DNA from: Jeotgalibacillus campisalis
GTDB lineage: Bacteria > Bacillota > Bacilli > Bacillales > Jeotgalibacillaceae
Direction of reading: 5' to 3'
DNA length: 64,000 bases
Assembly: GCF_000829515.1 (NCBI RefSeq)
Contig: NZ_JXRR01000021.1
Location: 62,001 to 126,000 of the forward strand
Part shown: positions 43,611 through 51,091 of the stretch, one piece after another
Layout of the letters: each line of letters opens with the position of its first letter
How positions within the stretch are numbered: the stretch's first letter is position 1
Position numbers and translations under genes: made by a program
The notes under the pieces: model-generated
What the model was told of the DNA's origin: nothing
Database searches by the model: none
What the model saw: the letters and a program-made list of their open reading frames with translations, nothing else

Positions 43611-43643
43611 AAAAAAGCAAACCCGAAATGATACCGGGTCTGC
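43611..43643 (-). terminator. Intrinsic terminator in the epsL leader
   Basis: Minus strand GCAGACCCG / CGGGTTTGC, 9-nt loop, then TTTTTT. It lies about 130 nt upstream of the epsL ATG and downstream of another hairpin, so it is a leader attenuator. The alternative, that it ends an unseen upstream transcript, is less likely since yjbQ is divergent. Confidence 0.8.
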
Positions 43644-43657
43644 CATAAGATTCATCG

Positions 43658-43694
43658 AGTACCTGAACAGTTGCCTCCTCACTGTCCATGTACT
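43658..43694 (-). ncRNA. Leader hairpin preceding the epsL attenuator
   Basis: Minus strand AGTAC-A-TGGACAGT pairs with AACTGTTC-A-GGTACT around an 8-nt GAGGAGGC loop. It is 14 nt upstream of the terminator stem. It does not match a riboswitch class I know. Could be a protein- or NusG/LoaP-type antitermination element. Confidence 0.5.
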
Positions 43695-43856
43695 AAAATA
43701 GATGAAAAGTTTCAACAACCTTTAACTATCAAAAACAATGCAGACTAGCTTAACCAATCTCTACTCAGAGCAGAACTTCTTTACGAGCATCTGTGGCGGG
43801 ATGAGCAACGAAGCATGCGAGCGCTTCTCAGCGGTCTGCCCGAAAGGAAGATGACA

Positions 43857-44258
43857 ATGATTAAAAAATTTACCCTCACCACCACCTCAAGAGATGAAAT
43901 GATCGACATCACCTCTAATATACAGGACTGGATTGCAGGCCAGGACATTCAAGATGGAATCGCCGTCGTCACTTCGCTCCATACAACAGCAGGAATTACA
44001 GTTAATGAAAATGCGGATCCCGACGTAAAAACAGACTTTCTCATGCGACTTGATGAAGTCTACCCGTGGGAGCACCCAAAAGATCGGCACGCTGAAGGAA
44101 ACACAGCCTCTCACTTAAAAACCAGTACGGTTGGACATGCCCAGACACTGGTGATTGAGGATGGAAAGCTCGTTCTTGGCACCTGGCAGGGAATCTATTT
44201 TTGTGAGTTTGACGGCCCGAGACATAATCGGTCCTATCTTGTAAAACTTATGGGTTAA
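43857..44258 (+). CDS. yjbQ: YjbQ family protein (UPF0047)
   Basis: 133 aa, single YjbQ domain. Conserved pieces: [49 protein letters not shown] and [16 protein letters not shown]. Family members have weak thiamin-phosphate synthase activity in vitro, but the real role is unclear. Start chosen at 43857 for GAAAGGAAG 6 nt upstream. Alone in a divergent position to epsL. The 375-bp gap between epsL and this gene holds the leader described and no other gene. Confidence 0.9.
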   Translation: MIKKFTLTTTSRDEMIDITSNIQDWIAGQDIQDGIAVVTSLHTTAGITVNENADPDVKTDFLMRLDEVYPWEHPKDRHAEGNTASHLKTSTVGHAQTLVIEDGKLVLGTWQGIYFCEFDGPRHNRSYLVKLMG

Positions 44259-44310
44259 AAAAAAGGACCACCGTAAACACAATAACTGTGTTTACGGTGG
44301 TCCTCTTCTT
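44258..44310. terminator. Bidirectional terminator between yjbQ and the PilZ gene
   Basis: Perfect 16-bp stem GGACCACCGTAAACAC / GTGTTTACGGTGGTCC with a 7-nt loop and A/T tracts on either side. Confidence 0.92.
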
Positions 44311-44311
44311 A

Positions 44312-44680
44312 TTAGTTTTTTAAACTTTTAACATGAATTTTAAGCTGTTTAACAATTTCCTGCTGCATATCCTCATTAACAAGAAAAGAGACGCCGTACA
44401 TAAATCCATCGCTCCATACCTTTTTCCAGACAATTTTGCCCTTGAAATTGTATGTACTTTCATTTAATTGAAAGTGAATCGTAATTTTAACTGAGTTGTT
44501 TGCCGTGTAGGGGATGTTTAGCTCCGTGTACGTTTTTGCGCCGCTCGGACTTAAGTCCATAAGCTGAATTTCGCCTTCTGTCGTTTCGACCTCTTTGCCA
44601 TTCACCTCATAAATGGAGAATCGGGCGTGCAATGGTTCTTTGAATGCGAAGCGAAACGCTTCATTGCGGTTATATCTCAT
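44312..44680 (-). CDS. PilZ-domain protein
   Basis: 122 aa, one PilZ domain. The arginine-rich N-terminus is MRYNRNEAFRF and the second motif is LMDLSPSGAKTY (D/NxSxxG), which together bind c-di-GMP in this family. The spacing between the arginines (RNEAFR) differs by one from the usual RxxxR. No catalytic or membrane part, so a small effector or adaptor. It lies near, but is not co-transcribed with, the exopolysaccharide operon. A link to c-di-GMP control of the polymer is attractive but inferred. AGGGGGAG ribosome site. Confidence 0.85.
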   Translation of the reverse strand: MRYNRNEAFRFAFKEPLHARFSIYEVNGKEVETTEGEIQLMDLSPSGAKTYTELNIPYTANNSVKITIHFQLNESTYNFKGKIVWKKVWSDGFMYGVSFLVNEDMQQEIVKQLKIHVKSLKN

Positions 44681-44745
44681 ATCGCTCCCCCTTCTTTTGC
44701 AAACTATTGAAAGCTCTCTTGATTATATCAATTTAACTAAAAGAA

Positions 44746-44779
44746 AACGAACCTCTAATTAAATCCAAGAGATTCGTTT
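44746..44779 (-). terminator. Terminator of hxlR
   Basis: Minus strand AACGAATCTCT / AGAGGTTCGTT stem followed by TTCTTTTAG. Confidence 0.7.
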
Positions 44780-44787
44780 GCACCGGT

Positions 44788-45150
44788 TTATACCGATTTT
44801 GGCTCTTCGTTTTCCTTCTGTACCACATTGACGGTATAATCTTTTCCCCATGTATACATAGCGTCCAGTATTGGCATTAAGCTTTCACCATGTTCTGTTA
44901 ATGAATATTCAACTTTCGGCGGCACGACCGGATAAACCTCACGATGAACAATCTGATCTTCTTCGAGTTCACGAAGCTGATTTACAAGCATTCGCTGGGT
45001 TATGCCGGGCATGAGTGATTTTAGTTCACCGAATCGCTTTGTTCCCTCTTTGCCTAAATGCCATAAAATAAGCATCTTCCATTTGCCGCCAATCACAGAC
45101 AGCGTTAATTCTTTTTCACAATGAAACACTTTATCCTGCATGCGCGTCAT
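44788..45150 (-). CDS. hxlR: HxlR-type transcriptional activator
   Basis: 120-aa winged-helix protein with the HxlR opening [24 protein letters not shown]. The single conserved cysteine near residue 10 is the formaldehyde-sensing residue in B. subtilis HxlR. Helix-turn-helix at [22 protein letters not shown], wing at [14 protein letters not shown]. Divergent from hxlAB with a 161-bp control region containing a perfect inverted repeat, so it very probably activates hxlAB on formaldehyde exposure. GGAGGCG ribosome site. Confidence 0.93.
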   Translation of the reverse strand: MTRMQDKVFHCEKELTLSVIGGKWKMLILWHLGKEGTKRFGELKSLMPGITQRMLVNQLRELEEDQIVHREVYPVVPPKVEYSLTEHGESLMPILDAMYTWGKDYTVNVVQKENEEPKSV

Positions 45151-45199
45151 TTAATCGCCTCCAAAAGCCTATTATATCAGACAGTATACTTTTTAACAC

Positions 45200-45228
45200 T
45201 ATGTAAGTAAAAAGTGCGTACTTACATA
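45200..45228. promoter_or_regulatory. Perfect inverted repeat, HxlR operator
   Basis: TATGTAAGTA - 9 nt - TACTTACATA. The right arm overlaps the hxlA -35 hexamer. A related GTATACTTAC follows at 45244-45253. Fits an activator site for HxlR. Confidence 0.7.
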
Positions 45229-45250
45229 AAACGATTATAGCATGTATACT
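45222..45250 (+). promoter_or_regulatory. hxlAB promoter
   Basis: TTACAT at 45222, 17-nt spacer, TATACT at 45245-45250. The start site is about 55 nt before the hxlA ATG. Confidence 0.7.
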
Positions 45251-45311
45251 TACTCCTATGTTCATTTTTTAATGAACGATTCACTAAAAACACATTAGGA
45301 GTGACGCAAAG

Positions 45312-45944
45312 ATGGAATTACAATTAGCACTTGATTTAGTAAACATTCCAGAAGCAATCGAATTGGTTAAGGAAGTTGAAGAGCATATCGATGTAGTTGA
45401 AATCGGTACTCCTGTTGTGATAAATGAAGGACTTACAGCAGTAAAACAAATGAAAGAAGCCTATCCTAATCTAAAAGTACTTGCAGACCTTAAGATTATG
45501 GATGCTGCAGGCTATGAAGTCGGGCAGGCATCTAAAGCCGGTGCGGATATAGTAACCATTCTTGGAGCAGCAGAAGATGCATCAATCAGAGGTGCTGTTG
45601 AAGAGGCGAAAAAACAAGGCAAGAAAATATTAGTAGATATGATGGCTGTTAAAGATCTTGCTACACGTGCAAAAGAAGTGGACGCTTTAGGCGTTGATTA
45701 TATATGTGTTCATACAGGTTATGACCTTCAGGCTGAAGGAAAAAACTCGTTTGAAGATCTTCAAACCATTAAAGATGTTGTGAAAAATGCGAAAACGGCA
45801 ATCGCAGGCGGCATTAAATTAGAAACACTTCCAGAAGTCATCAAAGTACAGCCGGATCTAGTCATTGTCGGTGGCGGAATTACCGGGCAAGATGATAAAA
45901 AAGCAGCAGCCTCAGCTATGCAAAAACTTATCAAACAAGCATAA
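45312..45944 (+). CDS. hxlA: 3-hexulose-6-phosphate synthase
   Basis: 210-aa TIM-barrel aldolase of the OMP-decarboxylase family that condenses formaldehyde with ribulose 5-phosphate. Metal and substrate residues lie in LALDLV, VEIGTPVV, the LADLKIMDAAGYE motif (D59, K61, D64) and the phosphate site AIAGGIKLETLPEV / IVGGGITGQDD. Works with HxlB for formaldehyde detoxification by the ribulose monophosphate route. AGGAGTGACG ribosome site before the ATG. Confidence 0.96.
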   Translation: MELQLALDLVNIPEAIELVKEVEEHIDVVEIGTPVVINEGLTAVKQMKEAYPNLKVLADLKIMDAAGYEVGQASKAGADIVTILGAAEDASIRGAVEEAKKQGKKILVDMMAVKDLATRAKEVDALGVDYICVHTGYDLQAEGKNSFEDLQTIKDVVKNAKTAIAGGIKLETLPEVIKVQPDLVIVGGGITGQDDKKAAASAMQKLIKQA

Positions 45945-45950
45945 TCTGCC

Positions 45951-46508
45951 ATGCAGACTGTACAATACGCTTCTCAAATCGTTGCAGAATTAGAAAAGTC
46001 TGCTGCGTTACTTTCTGATCAAGAGGCTGAGACGTTAGTAAACAGCATTCTAAAAGCCAAAAAGGTTTTTGTAGCAGGAGGCGGCAGGTCCGGTTTTATG
46101 GCAAAATCCTTTGTGATGCGAATGATGCATATGGGAATTGACGCCTATGTCATCGGAGAAACCGTCACCCCTACTTTTGAGGAAGATGATCTGCTCATTA
46201 TTGGTTCAGGCTCCGGCGAAACAAAAGGGCTGGTTTCGATTGCTGAAAAAGCAAAGAGTATTGGCGGAACGATTGCAGCTGTCACCATTAACCCGGATTC
46301 TACCATAGGAAAGCTCTCGACTTTTACTGTCAAACTTCCCGGCGCGCCAAAGGATCAGTCTCAAAGCGACTTTCATACGATCCAGCCGATGGGCTCTCTT
46401 TTTGAACAAACCTTATTGGTGTTCTATGATGCATTGATCTTACGGTTCATGGAGAAAAATGGACTCGATAATGATAAAATGTACGGAAAACACGCAAATC
46501 TTGAATAA
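45951..46508 (+). CDS. hxlB: 6-phospho-3-hexuloisomerase
   Basis: 185-aa SIS-domain isomerase turning hexulose 6-phosphate into fructose 6-phosphate. Phosphosugar-binding features: VFVAGGGRSGFMAKSFVMRMMHMG, GETVTPTFEEDDLLIIGSGSGETKGLV and the C-terminal FEQTLLVFYDALILRFME. The ATG is 6 nt after the hxlA stop and has no obvious Shine-Dalgarno, so translation is probably coupled to hxlA. Followed by a strong terminator. Confidence 0.95.
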   Translation: MQTVQYASQIVAELEKSAALLSDQEAETLVNSILKAKKVFVAGGGRSGFMAKSFVMRMMHMGIDAYVIGETVTPTFEEDDLLIIGSGSGETKGLVSIAEKAKSIGGTIAAVTINPDSTIGKLSTFTVKLPGAPKDQSQSDFHTIQPMGSLFEQTLLVFYDALILRFMEKNGLDNDKMYGKHANLE

Positions 46509-46558
46509 AAAAGCTGACCAGCAAGTCCGTGCAACGACGGACTTCTGGCAGCTTTTTT
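46508..46558 (+). terminator. Terminator of hxlAB
   Basis: Long stem AAAGCTGACCAG..AAGTCCGT / ACGGACTT..CTGGCAGCTTT with seven T. Confidence 0.9.
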
Positions 46559-46568
46559 TCTTTATGTC

Positions 46569-47339
46569 TTATTCTAAAAAATCAATGTTAAAATGCAGAC
46601 GTGCCAGCTCATTGAAGTCTTCTTCTCTAATTTCTTCTTTTCTACTTTCTCCATTCGCCCACTCTGTAAACGATTTATCCGTCAACGTTTTATTACCTTC
46701 TTTCGTCAGCTGGGTAACCAGGAGCTGTTTATTAAATGGCGAAAGCTCTTCATCGATTAGCAGATCTCTTACTTCATTCCATGATGAAATTTCCACTGGC
46801 TCAGGAGTAAATGCATACCCTGTTCTCCAGTCATTATCTTTATGTCTTACGATCATTTCCAGTATAAATTCATCTTCCCACGTTCGAATCCGGAATTTCC
46901 CATTAGAAGACTCAACGCTCTCACTATTGAACGGAACTGGAACAAGCGGGATGTTCCCGCCAAATCCTGTGTCAATTAAGTAATCCCGATTCTTATAGGT
47001 CAGCTTTATTGCTGCATGCGTCTTGCCAATCGCACTCCATGTCATGGTGTCGGGATTAAAAACCCGCCCTTTTATCATGTTGACCTGAAAACCATTTTCG
47101 GCTAAAAATAAGAAAAGGACAGTGCTTAATTCATAGCATAATCCTCCCTGTTTAAGAGTCAGCAGCTTATGAACCATGAATTCTTCGGTCAGTTCATCCT
47201 TTTCCTTTTTCATAATCGCCGTATTTTCGAAGGGAATGCTAAACGCCGTTTTTTCAAGTAAAGAAGGTAAGTGAGCAAACTCGAGCGGCTGATCGATTGG
47301 AAATCCTGTACGCTGACGGAACAGTTCGTTGATTTTCAT
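46569..47339 (-). CDS. nat: Arylamine N-acetyltransferase
   Basis: 256 aa. Cys-His-Asp triad: C68 in QGGLCYELS, H108 in GKTHAAI, D123 in LIDTGFGG. The arginine usual in the RGGxCxE motif is a glutamine here. The N-terminal FRQRTGFP and FENTAI segments are normal for the family. Acetyl-CoA dependent acetylation of arylamines or hydrazines. The physiological substrate is unknown. AAAGGAGGAAACC ribosome site. Convergent with hxlAB. Confidence 0.9.
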   Translation of the reverse strand: MKINELFRQRTGFPIDQPLEFAHLPSLLEKTAFSIPFENTAIMKKEKDELTEEFMVHKLLTLKQGGLCYELSTVLFLFLAENGFQVNMIKGRVFNPDTMTWSAIGKTHAAIKLTYKNRDYLIDTGFGGNIPLVPVPFNSESVESSNGKFRIRTWEDEFILEMIVRHKDNDWRTGYAFTPEPVEISSWNEVRDLLIDEELSPFNKQLLVTQLTKEGNKTLTDKSFTEWANGESRKEEIREEDFNELARLHFNIDFLE

Positions 47340-47484
47340 TGGTTTCCTCCTTTCACTTCAATGAACCTATTCTTTCAATCTTTTGGTGGATAATATATTC
47401 TCATTATAACTTTGCATAATTTTCAGGAGAAAACCGGTTCTTGATTTCCCTTGAGCTACATAAATGAACTATTATCCTAAACCT

Positions 47485-47532
47485 TAAAAAAGAAAGAATG
47501 TTTTCATGAGTGAAATCATGAAAACATTCTTC
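47485..47532 (-). terminator. Terminator of rlmN
   Basis: Perfect 16-bp stem AAGAATGTTTTCATGA / TCATGAAAACATTCTT then TTCTTTTTTAAG on the minus strand. Confidence 0.9.
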
Positions 47533-47548
47533 TTAGTAGTGAAACTAA

Positions 47549-48619
47549 TTAATTTGTAACTTTGTCTTTTTTAATTTGCTTGCTTCGAAGCTGACCGCAT
47601 GCTGCGTCGATGTCAGAGCCCTGCTCGACACGCACGCCGCAATTGATGCCGCGTTTCAGGAGCGTTTCATAAAATTCAACGATCGCTTTTTTCGTGCTGC
47701 GCTCATATTGATTGTGTTCGTCAACCGGGTTGTACGGAATCAGGTTGACATAGGATAGATGGCGCTTGTTGCTGAGAAGATTGGCAAGCTGCACCGCTTC
47801 TTCCTTATGGTCGTTGACATCTTTCAGCAGAATATACTCAAAGGTTATTCTGCGGTTTGTTTTTTCCAGATAGTAATCAATGGACGGCATCAGCTTTTCA
47901 AGCGGATAGGCACGGTTAATTTTCATGATCTGCGTTCGCAGCTCGTTATTTGGAGCGTGAAGAGAAACAGCGAGATTAATCTGAATATCCTCATCTGCAA
48001 AGTCATAAATTTTGTTGGCAAGTCCGCTTGTAGAAACAGTAATATGACGTGCGCCGATTGAAAGACCTTTTTGATCATTCACCACGCGGAAAAAGTCCAT
48101 CATATTTGAGTAGTTGTCAAATGGTTCGCCAATCCCCATTACAACGATATGGCTTACGCGTTCATCTTTGCCCATGCTGTCTAGATGATGCTGAACATTC
48201 ATGATCTGCTCGACGATTTCCCCACCTGATAAATCACGGTTCTTCTTCAGCAGTCCGCTGGCACAGAACGTACAGCCGATATTACAGCCAACCTGGGTTG
48301 TTACACAAACAGAAAGCCCGTAATTAAATCGCATCAGCACAGTCTCTATCAAGTTGCCATCTTCAAGCTTGAATAAAAACTTAATCGTACCGTCTTCTGA
48401 TTTTTGTACAACTTCTTCTTTTAGTGACTGAATATAGAAATGCTCATCAAGCAATGCTACACAGTCTGTATTCAAATTTTTCATTTGAGAAAAGTCTGTT
48501 ACACGTTTTTTATACAGCCAATCCCAGATCTGTGCTGCACGGAATTTCTTTTGGCCCTGTTCCACCAGCCATAGTGTCAATTGCTCTAATGTTAATCCAT
48601 AAATGGATGTTTTAGTCAT
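47549..48619 (-). CDS. rlmN: 23S rRNA (adenine2503-C2)-methyltransferase RlmN
   Basis: 356-aa radical SAM enzyme methylating A2503 of 23S rRNA and A37 of some tRNAs. The cluster motif CNIGCTFC gives C112, C116 and C119. The mechanistic cysteines lie in the C-terminal region ([20 protein letters not shown], the latter about 338). N-terminal [28 protein letters not shown] is the usual accessory domain. Length and motifs favour RlmN, not Cfr. GAGGGTTT ribosome site. Confidence 0.95.
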   Translation of the reverse strand: MTKTSIYGLTLEQLTLWLVEQGQKKFRAAQIWDWLYKKRVTDFSQMKNLNTDCVALLDEHFYIQSLKEEVVQKSEDGTIKFLFKLEDGNLIETVLMRFNYGLSVCVTTQVGCNIGCTFCASGLLKKNRDLSGGEIVEQIMNVQHHLDSMGKDERVSHIVVMGIGEPFDNYSNMMDFFRVVNDQKGLSIGARHITVSTSGLANKIYDFADEDIQINLAVSLHAPNNELRTQIMKINRAYPLEKLMPSIDYYLEKTNRRITFEYILLKDVNDHKEEAVQLANLLSNKRHLSYVNLIPYNPVDEHNQYERSTKKAIVEFYETLLKRGINCGVRVEQGSDIDAACGQLRSKQIKKDKVTN

Positions 48620-48795
48620 GGTAAAACCCTCTTTTCAAAATTCACCTGTAGAAGGTAAATTTGTTTATTTCAGTGACTTGTCCTGTTATTTTCAGTTGCT
48701 TATCAAACGTATCTTCATTTACATCACCCGTTATTTTACCACAAGTCAAGCTGAAATTAAAGTGATAAGTTCTCTTCTTTCATTTATACACAATA

Positions 48796-48831
48796 AGAAG
48801 CCAGGTTCATTGAGTAATGAACCTGGCTTCT
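48796..48831 (-). terminator. Hairpin at the 3' end of the methyltransferase gene
   Basis: Perfect 15-bp stem AGAAGCCAGGTTCAT / ATGAACCTGGCTTCT, 6-nt loop. The T-tract is short on the minus strand (TTATTG). Confidence 0.6.
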
Positions 48832-48834
48832 TTC

Positions 48835-49461
48835 CTACGCTGTTATAACAAAAATCCCGCCACAATGGGAGACTGACTGATATTCACAATGACCGTAGGG
48901 GGTCAGTGCTTCAGTTATTTCATCCGCAGCGAAATAAAATTCATCATGATCCCAGTGAGAGAGATTGTCACTTTTACATTGCTCTAATTGCTGGCGGTTT
49001 TTAAAAGAAATGTCACCAATTAAGATTTTCCCTGTTTTTGAAAGGAGCGGAAGCAGGTTATGAATAAACCCCACTTTTTCCCGGTCAGATAAATGATGCA
49101 GTGCATAGGTGCTAATTATAAAATCGTACTTTTTTTGTTTTAATGAGTCAGGCAGTCCTTTTGAAAAGTCCCATTCCATTAAGTTCGCGTCAGGCATTTT
49201 CATTTGAGCATGCCGGATCATTTCGGATGAAAAGTCGATTCCGTCAATTGCGTGGCCATTCTCATAAAGCTTGCCTGTTAACACGCCTGTACCGAACCCG
49301 ATATCCAGCACATTTGATTGTGGTTTTTTCATCACTTCATTAAAAATCATATTCAAGATCTTTTTGTAGCCTGCAAATGGGTACTCATTTTTTTCTTCAC
49401 TTACCTGTACCGTCTTATCATAATCATTTGCCCAAAGATTAAATCCTTTTTGATTCAACAT
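48835..49461 (-). CDS. Class I SAM-dependent methyltransferase
   Basis: 208 aa, seven-strand Rossmann methyltransferase. Motif I VLDIGFGTGVLTGKL (about 50-64), post-I acidic GIDFS, motif II FIISTYALHHL, motif III GKILIGDISF. The N-terminus FNLWANDYDKTVQVSEE is common in Bacillus ubiquinone/menaquinone-like methyltransferases. Substrate unknown. The upstream 165 nt include a 17-codon ORF with its own ribosome site. AGGAGGAGC precedes the ATG at 49461. Confidence 0.85.
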   Translation of the reverse strand: MLNQKGFNLWANDYDKTVQVSEEKNEYPFAGYKKILNMIFNEVMKKPQSNVLDIGFGTGVLTGKLYENGHAIDGIDFSSEMIRHAQMKMPDANLMEWDFSKGLPDSLKQKKYDFIISTYALHHLSDREKVGFIHNLLPLLSKTGKILIGDISFKNRQQLEQCKSDNLSHWDHDEFYFAADEITEALTPYGHCEYQSVSHCGGIFVITA

Positions 49462-49527
49462 TTATGAATGCTCCTCCTGAATAGAACGTTCATGCATTCG
49501 GGTCGAAGCCGATTTTGCTCACACGCT

Positions 49528-49581
49528 CTATTTCTTTTTCTCTTTTCCTCTTTGGCTAAAAATGCGATATGTGTTTTTCAT
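49528..49581 (-). CDS. Possible 17-aa leader peptide
   Basis: ATG at 49581 with GGTGGAGATCAC upstream, 17 codons MKNTYRIFSQRGKEKKK, stop TAG. Very basic end. It lies 66 nt upstream of the methyltransferase start on the same strand. The good ribosome site is the only support, so it may be a leader peptide or noise. Confidence 0.3.
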   Translation of the reverse strand: MKNTYRIFSQRGKEKKK

Positions 49582-49625
49582 GTGATCTCCACCTTTCTTG
49601 AATGTATTTATTTTACCATAGTTTT

Positions 49626-50492
49626 CTAAGTATTCAGTACGGTATTTTTCCCCTTCAGAAACGTGGTCATATGATTATTCACTAATTTTGGCTGCTCAAT
49701 ATGCACCCAGTGAGTTGCATCCACAAGCACCGTACTGACGTTTGAGCATTGCTTTTCATTTTCCTCTGCAATGGCAAGTGAGAGGAAGGTATCCTGTATC
49801 CCCCATATGATTTGGACGGGAACAGTGATGACAGGTGAGTCCTCCTGTTTTTGTTTTGCTTTAAGTGCACGATACCAATTAATCATCGCGGTAAGAGAAC
49901 CAGGTCTCGACCAGGCTTCTTCATACAACTCCAGGTCTTTTTCAGTAAATGCATATGGACGGCTTGTCGAGAGAAGTGCCTTTTTCAGCCGCTTAAATTG
50001 ATTTTTTTGCAGCAGCCATTCAGGCAATTTCGGTATTTGAAAAAAGAACACATATAAACTTTTTAAAAACTGCACAGGTTTTCTTTTCATCGTATCCTTC
50101 AAGACAGCTGGATGCGGACTGTTTAAGATCACTAATTTTTCAACCCATTCAGATCGCGTCCCTGCCAAGTGCCATGCTACGACGCCTCCCCAGTCATGAC
50201 CGATCACAACCGCTTTCTCGTGCCCGAAGCTCTCAATTAACCCAATCACATCATCCCGCAGCTGATCCAGTACATACGCCTGTTCACCCAATGGCTTATC
50301 ACTTTTATTGTAGCCGCGCTGGTCAGGAACGACTACGCGATACCCCTGCTCCACTAAAGTGTCGATCTGTTCCCGCCAGCTGTACCAGAGCTCAGGAAAT
50401 CCGTGAAGCAAGACGGCAAGAGGACCATCCTGTTTTCCAGCTGTTCCAACATGCAGCGTGATCCCATTTGTTTGTATGCAGCTGAATTCCAT
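49626..50492 (-). CDS. Alpha/beta hydrolase, epoxide-hydrolase-like
   Basis: 288 aa. HGFPELWYSWR (HGxP oxyanion motif, residues 30-33), nucleophile D100 in GHDWGGVVAWH, cap with a tyrosine-rich region (about 140-215), acid around IWGIQDTFLS, and catalytic His in ATHWVHIEQP (about 265). An Asp nucleophile with the HGFPE motif points to epoxide hydrolase or dehalogenase, not esterase. No signal peptide. TAAGGGGGAAC ribosome site. Monocistronic. Confidence 0.87.
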   Translation of the reverse strand: MEFSCIQTNGITLHVGTAGKQDGPLAVLLHGFPELWYSWREQIDTLVEQGYRVVVPDQRGYNKSDKPLGEQAYVLDQLRDDVIGLIESFGHEKAVVIGHDWGGVVAWHLAGTRSEWVEKLVILNSPHPAVLKDTMKRKPVQFLKSLYVFFFQIPKLPEWLLQKNQFKRLKKALLSTSRPYAFTEKDLELYEEAWSRPGSLTAMINWYRALKAKQKQEDSPVITVPVQIIWGIQDTFLSLAIAEENEKQCSNVSTVLVDATHWVHIEQPKLVNNHMTTFLKGKNTVLNT

Positions 50493-50557
50493 TTTAGTTC
50501 CCCCTTATTTAAAATTGGCTATTCTACTGTTTTCTCTTTTATTTAAAAGTCAAACCC

Positions 50558-50632
50558 AAAAAAGCTTGGGACAATTTTGTCTCAAGCTCTTTGACCGATT
50601 CACTTCGCTTCAGGTGGACGCTTTCTTACCTC
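50558..50632 (-). repeat. Dispersed intergenic repeat, copy 2 (3' half)
   Basis: Minus strand AAGCGTCCACCTGAAGCGAA, GTGAATCGGTC, AAAGAGCTTGAGACA then TGTCCCAAGCTTTTTT. Nearly identical to the 3' half of the copy at 14372-14571, including the terminal hairpin with T-tract. Confidence 0.85.
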
Positions 50633-50639
50633 CAGTCAA

Positions 50640-51091
50640 GCTTTTTTTAAAAAAATATCTAAACAGTTGATAGTGAAAGTGATGAGCTTAAACAGGCTAT
50701 GGTTGAAGCGGTAACCTCAGGTCTGAGTTTTCACAGCTGATACTGACCATGCTTGTAATGAAAGTACAGCCTATGCTGCATATTTGATCTGCCAAACATG
50801 CAAAATTAAGTAGTGTATAAAAGAAAAGGAATCTTTTCTGTGCTGTGGTTCAACCATTTTTAGTGGAGCACAATTTTGGGAGCTTTAAAACAAGTACTGC
50901 AGCCGAATGATCCGGCTGCAAGTGAATCGACACTCGGAAATCGTCTGCCTGCAGGGTAATGAGCTGATCAGAGCGGCTGAGCCACTTTTGTCTCAGCCGC
51001 TCTAACTTTTTTGCGATTTAAAGTCAGGATAAATGAATTGGATTGCTGTTCCTTTTGCAGGGAATCGTTATCCCATTTCTTGATTTCTCTG
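50640..51091. other. Gene-poor gap between the hydrolase and PIG-L genes
   Basis: No credible coding region. Flanked by repeat copy 2 on the left and containing copy 4 at 50932-51012. A hairpin TGCAGCC / GGCTGCA lies near 50900-50923. The remainder shows nothing I can name. Confidence 0.5.
50932..51012 (+). repeat. Dispersed intergenic repeat, copy 4 (diverged 3' half)
   Basis: CGGAAATCGTCTGCCTG..AGCTGATCA aligns with CGGAAAGCGTCCGCCTG..ACCGGTCA of copy 1. The terminal hairpin AGAGCGGCTGAG / CTCAGCCGCTCT keeps the CACTTTTGTC loop and T-tract though the stem sequence has changed on both arms. Confidence 0.7.

Noticed and set aside
43465-43689. 74-codon minus-strand ORF in the epsL leader (opens MDSEEATVQVLDESYG)
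   Set aside because: It runs through the leader hairpin and the intrinsic terminator and overlaps the start of epsL. The structure is better explained as an attenuator.
43795-43856. Extension of yjbQ to an ATG at 43815
   Set aside because: The extension is not family-like ([11 protein letters not shown]) and has no ribosome site. The ATG at 43857 has AAGGAAG.
47549-48619. Cfr-type resistance methyltransferase
   Set aside because: Length, N-terminal accessory domain and C-terminal sequence fit housekeeping RlmN, with no linked resistance genes or mobile elements.
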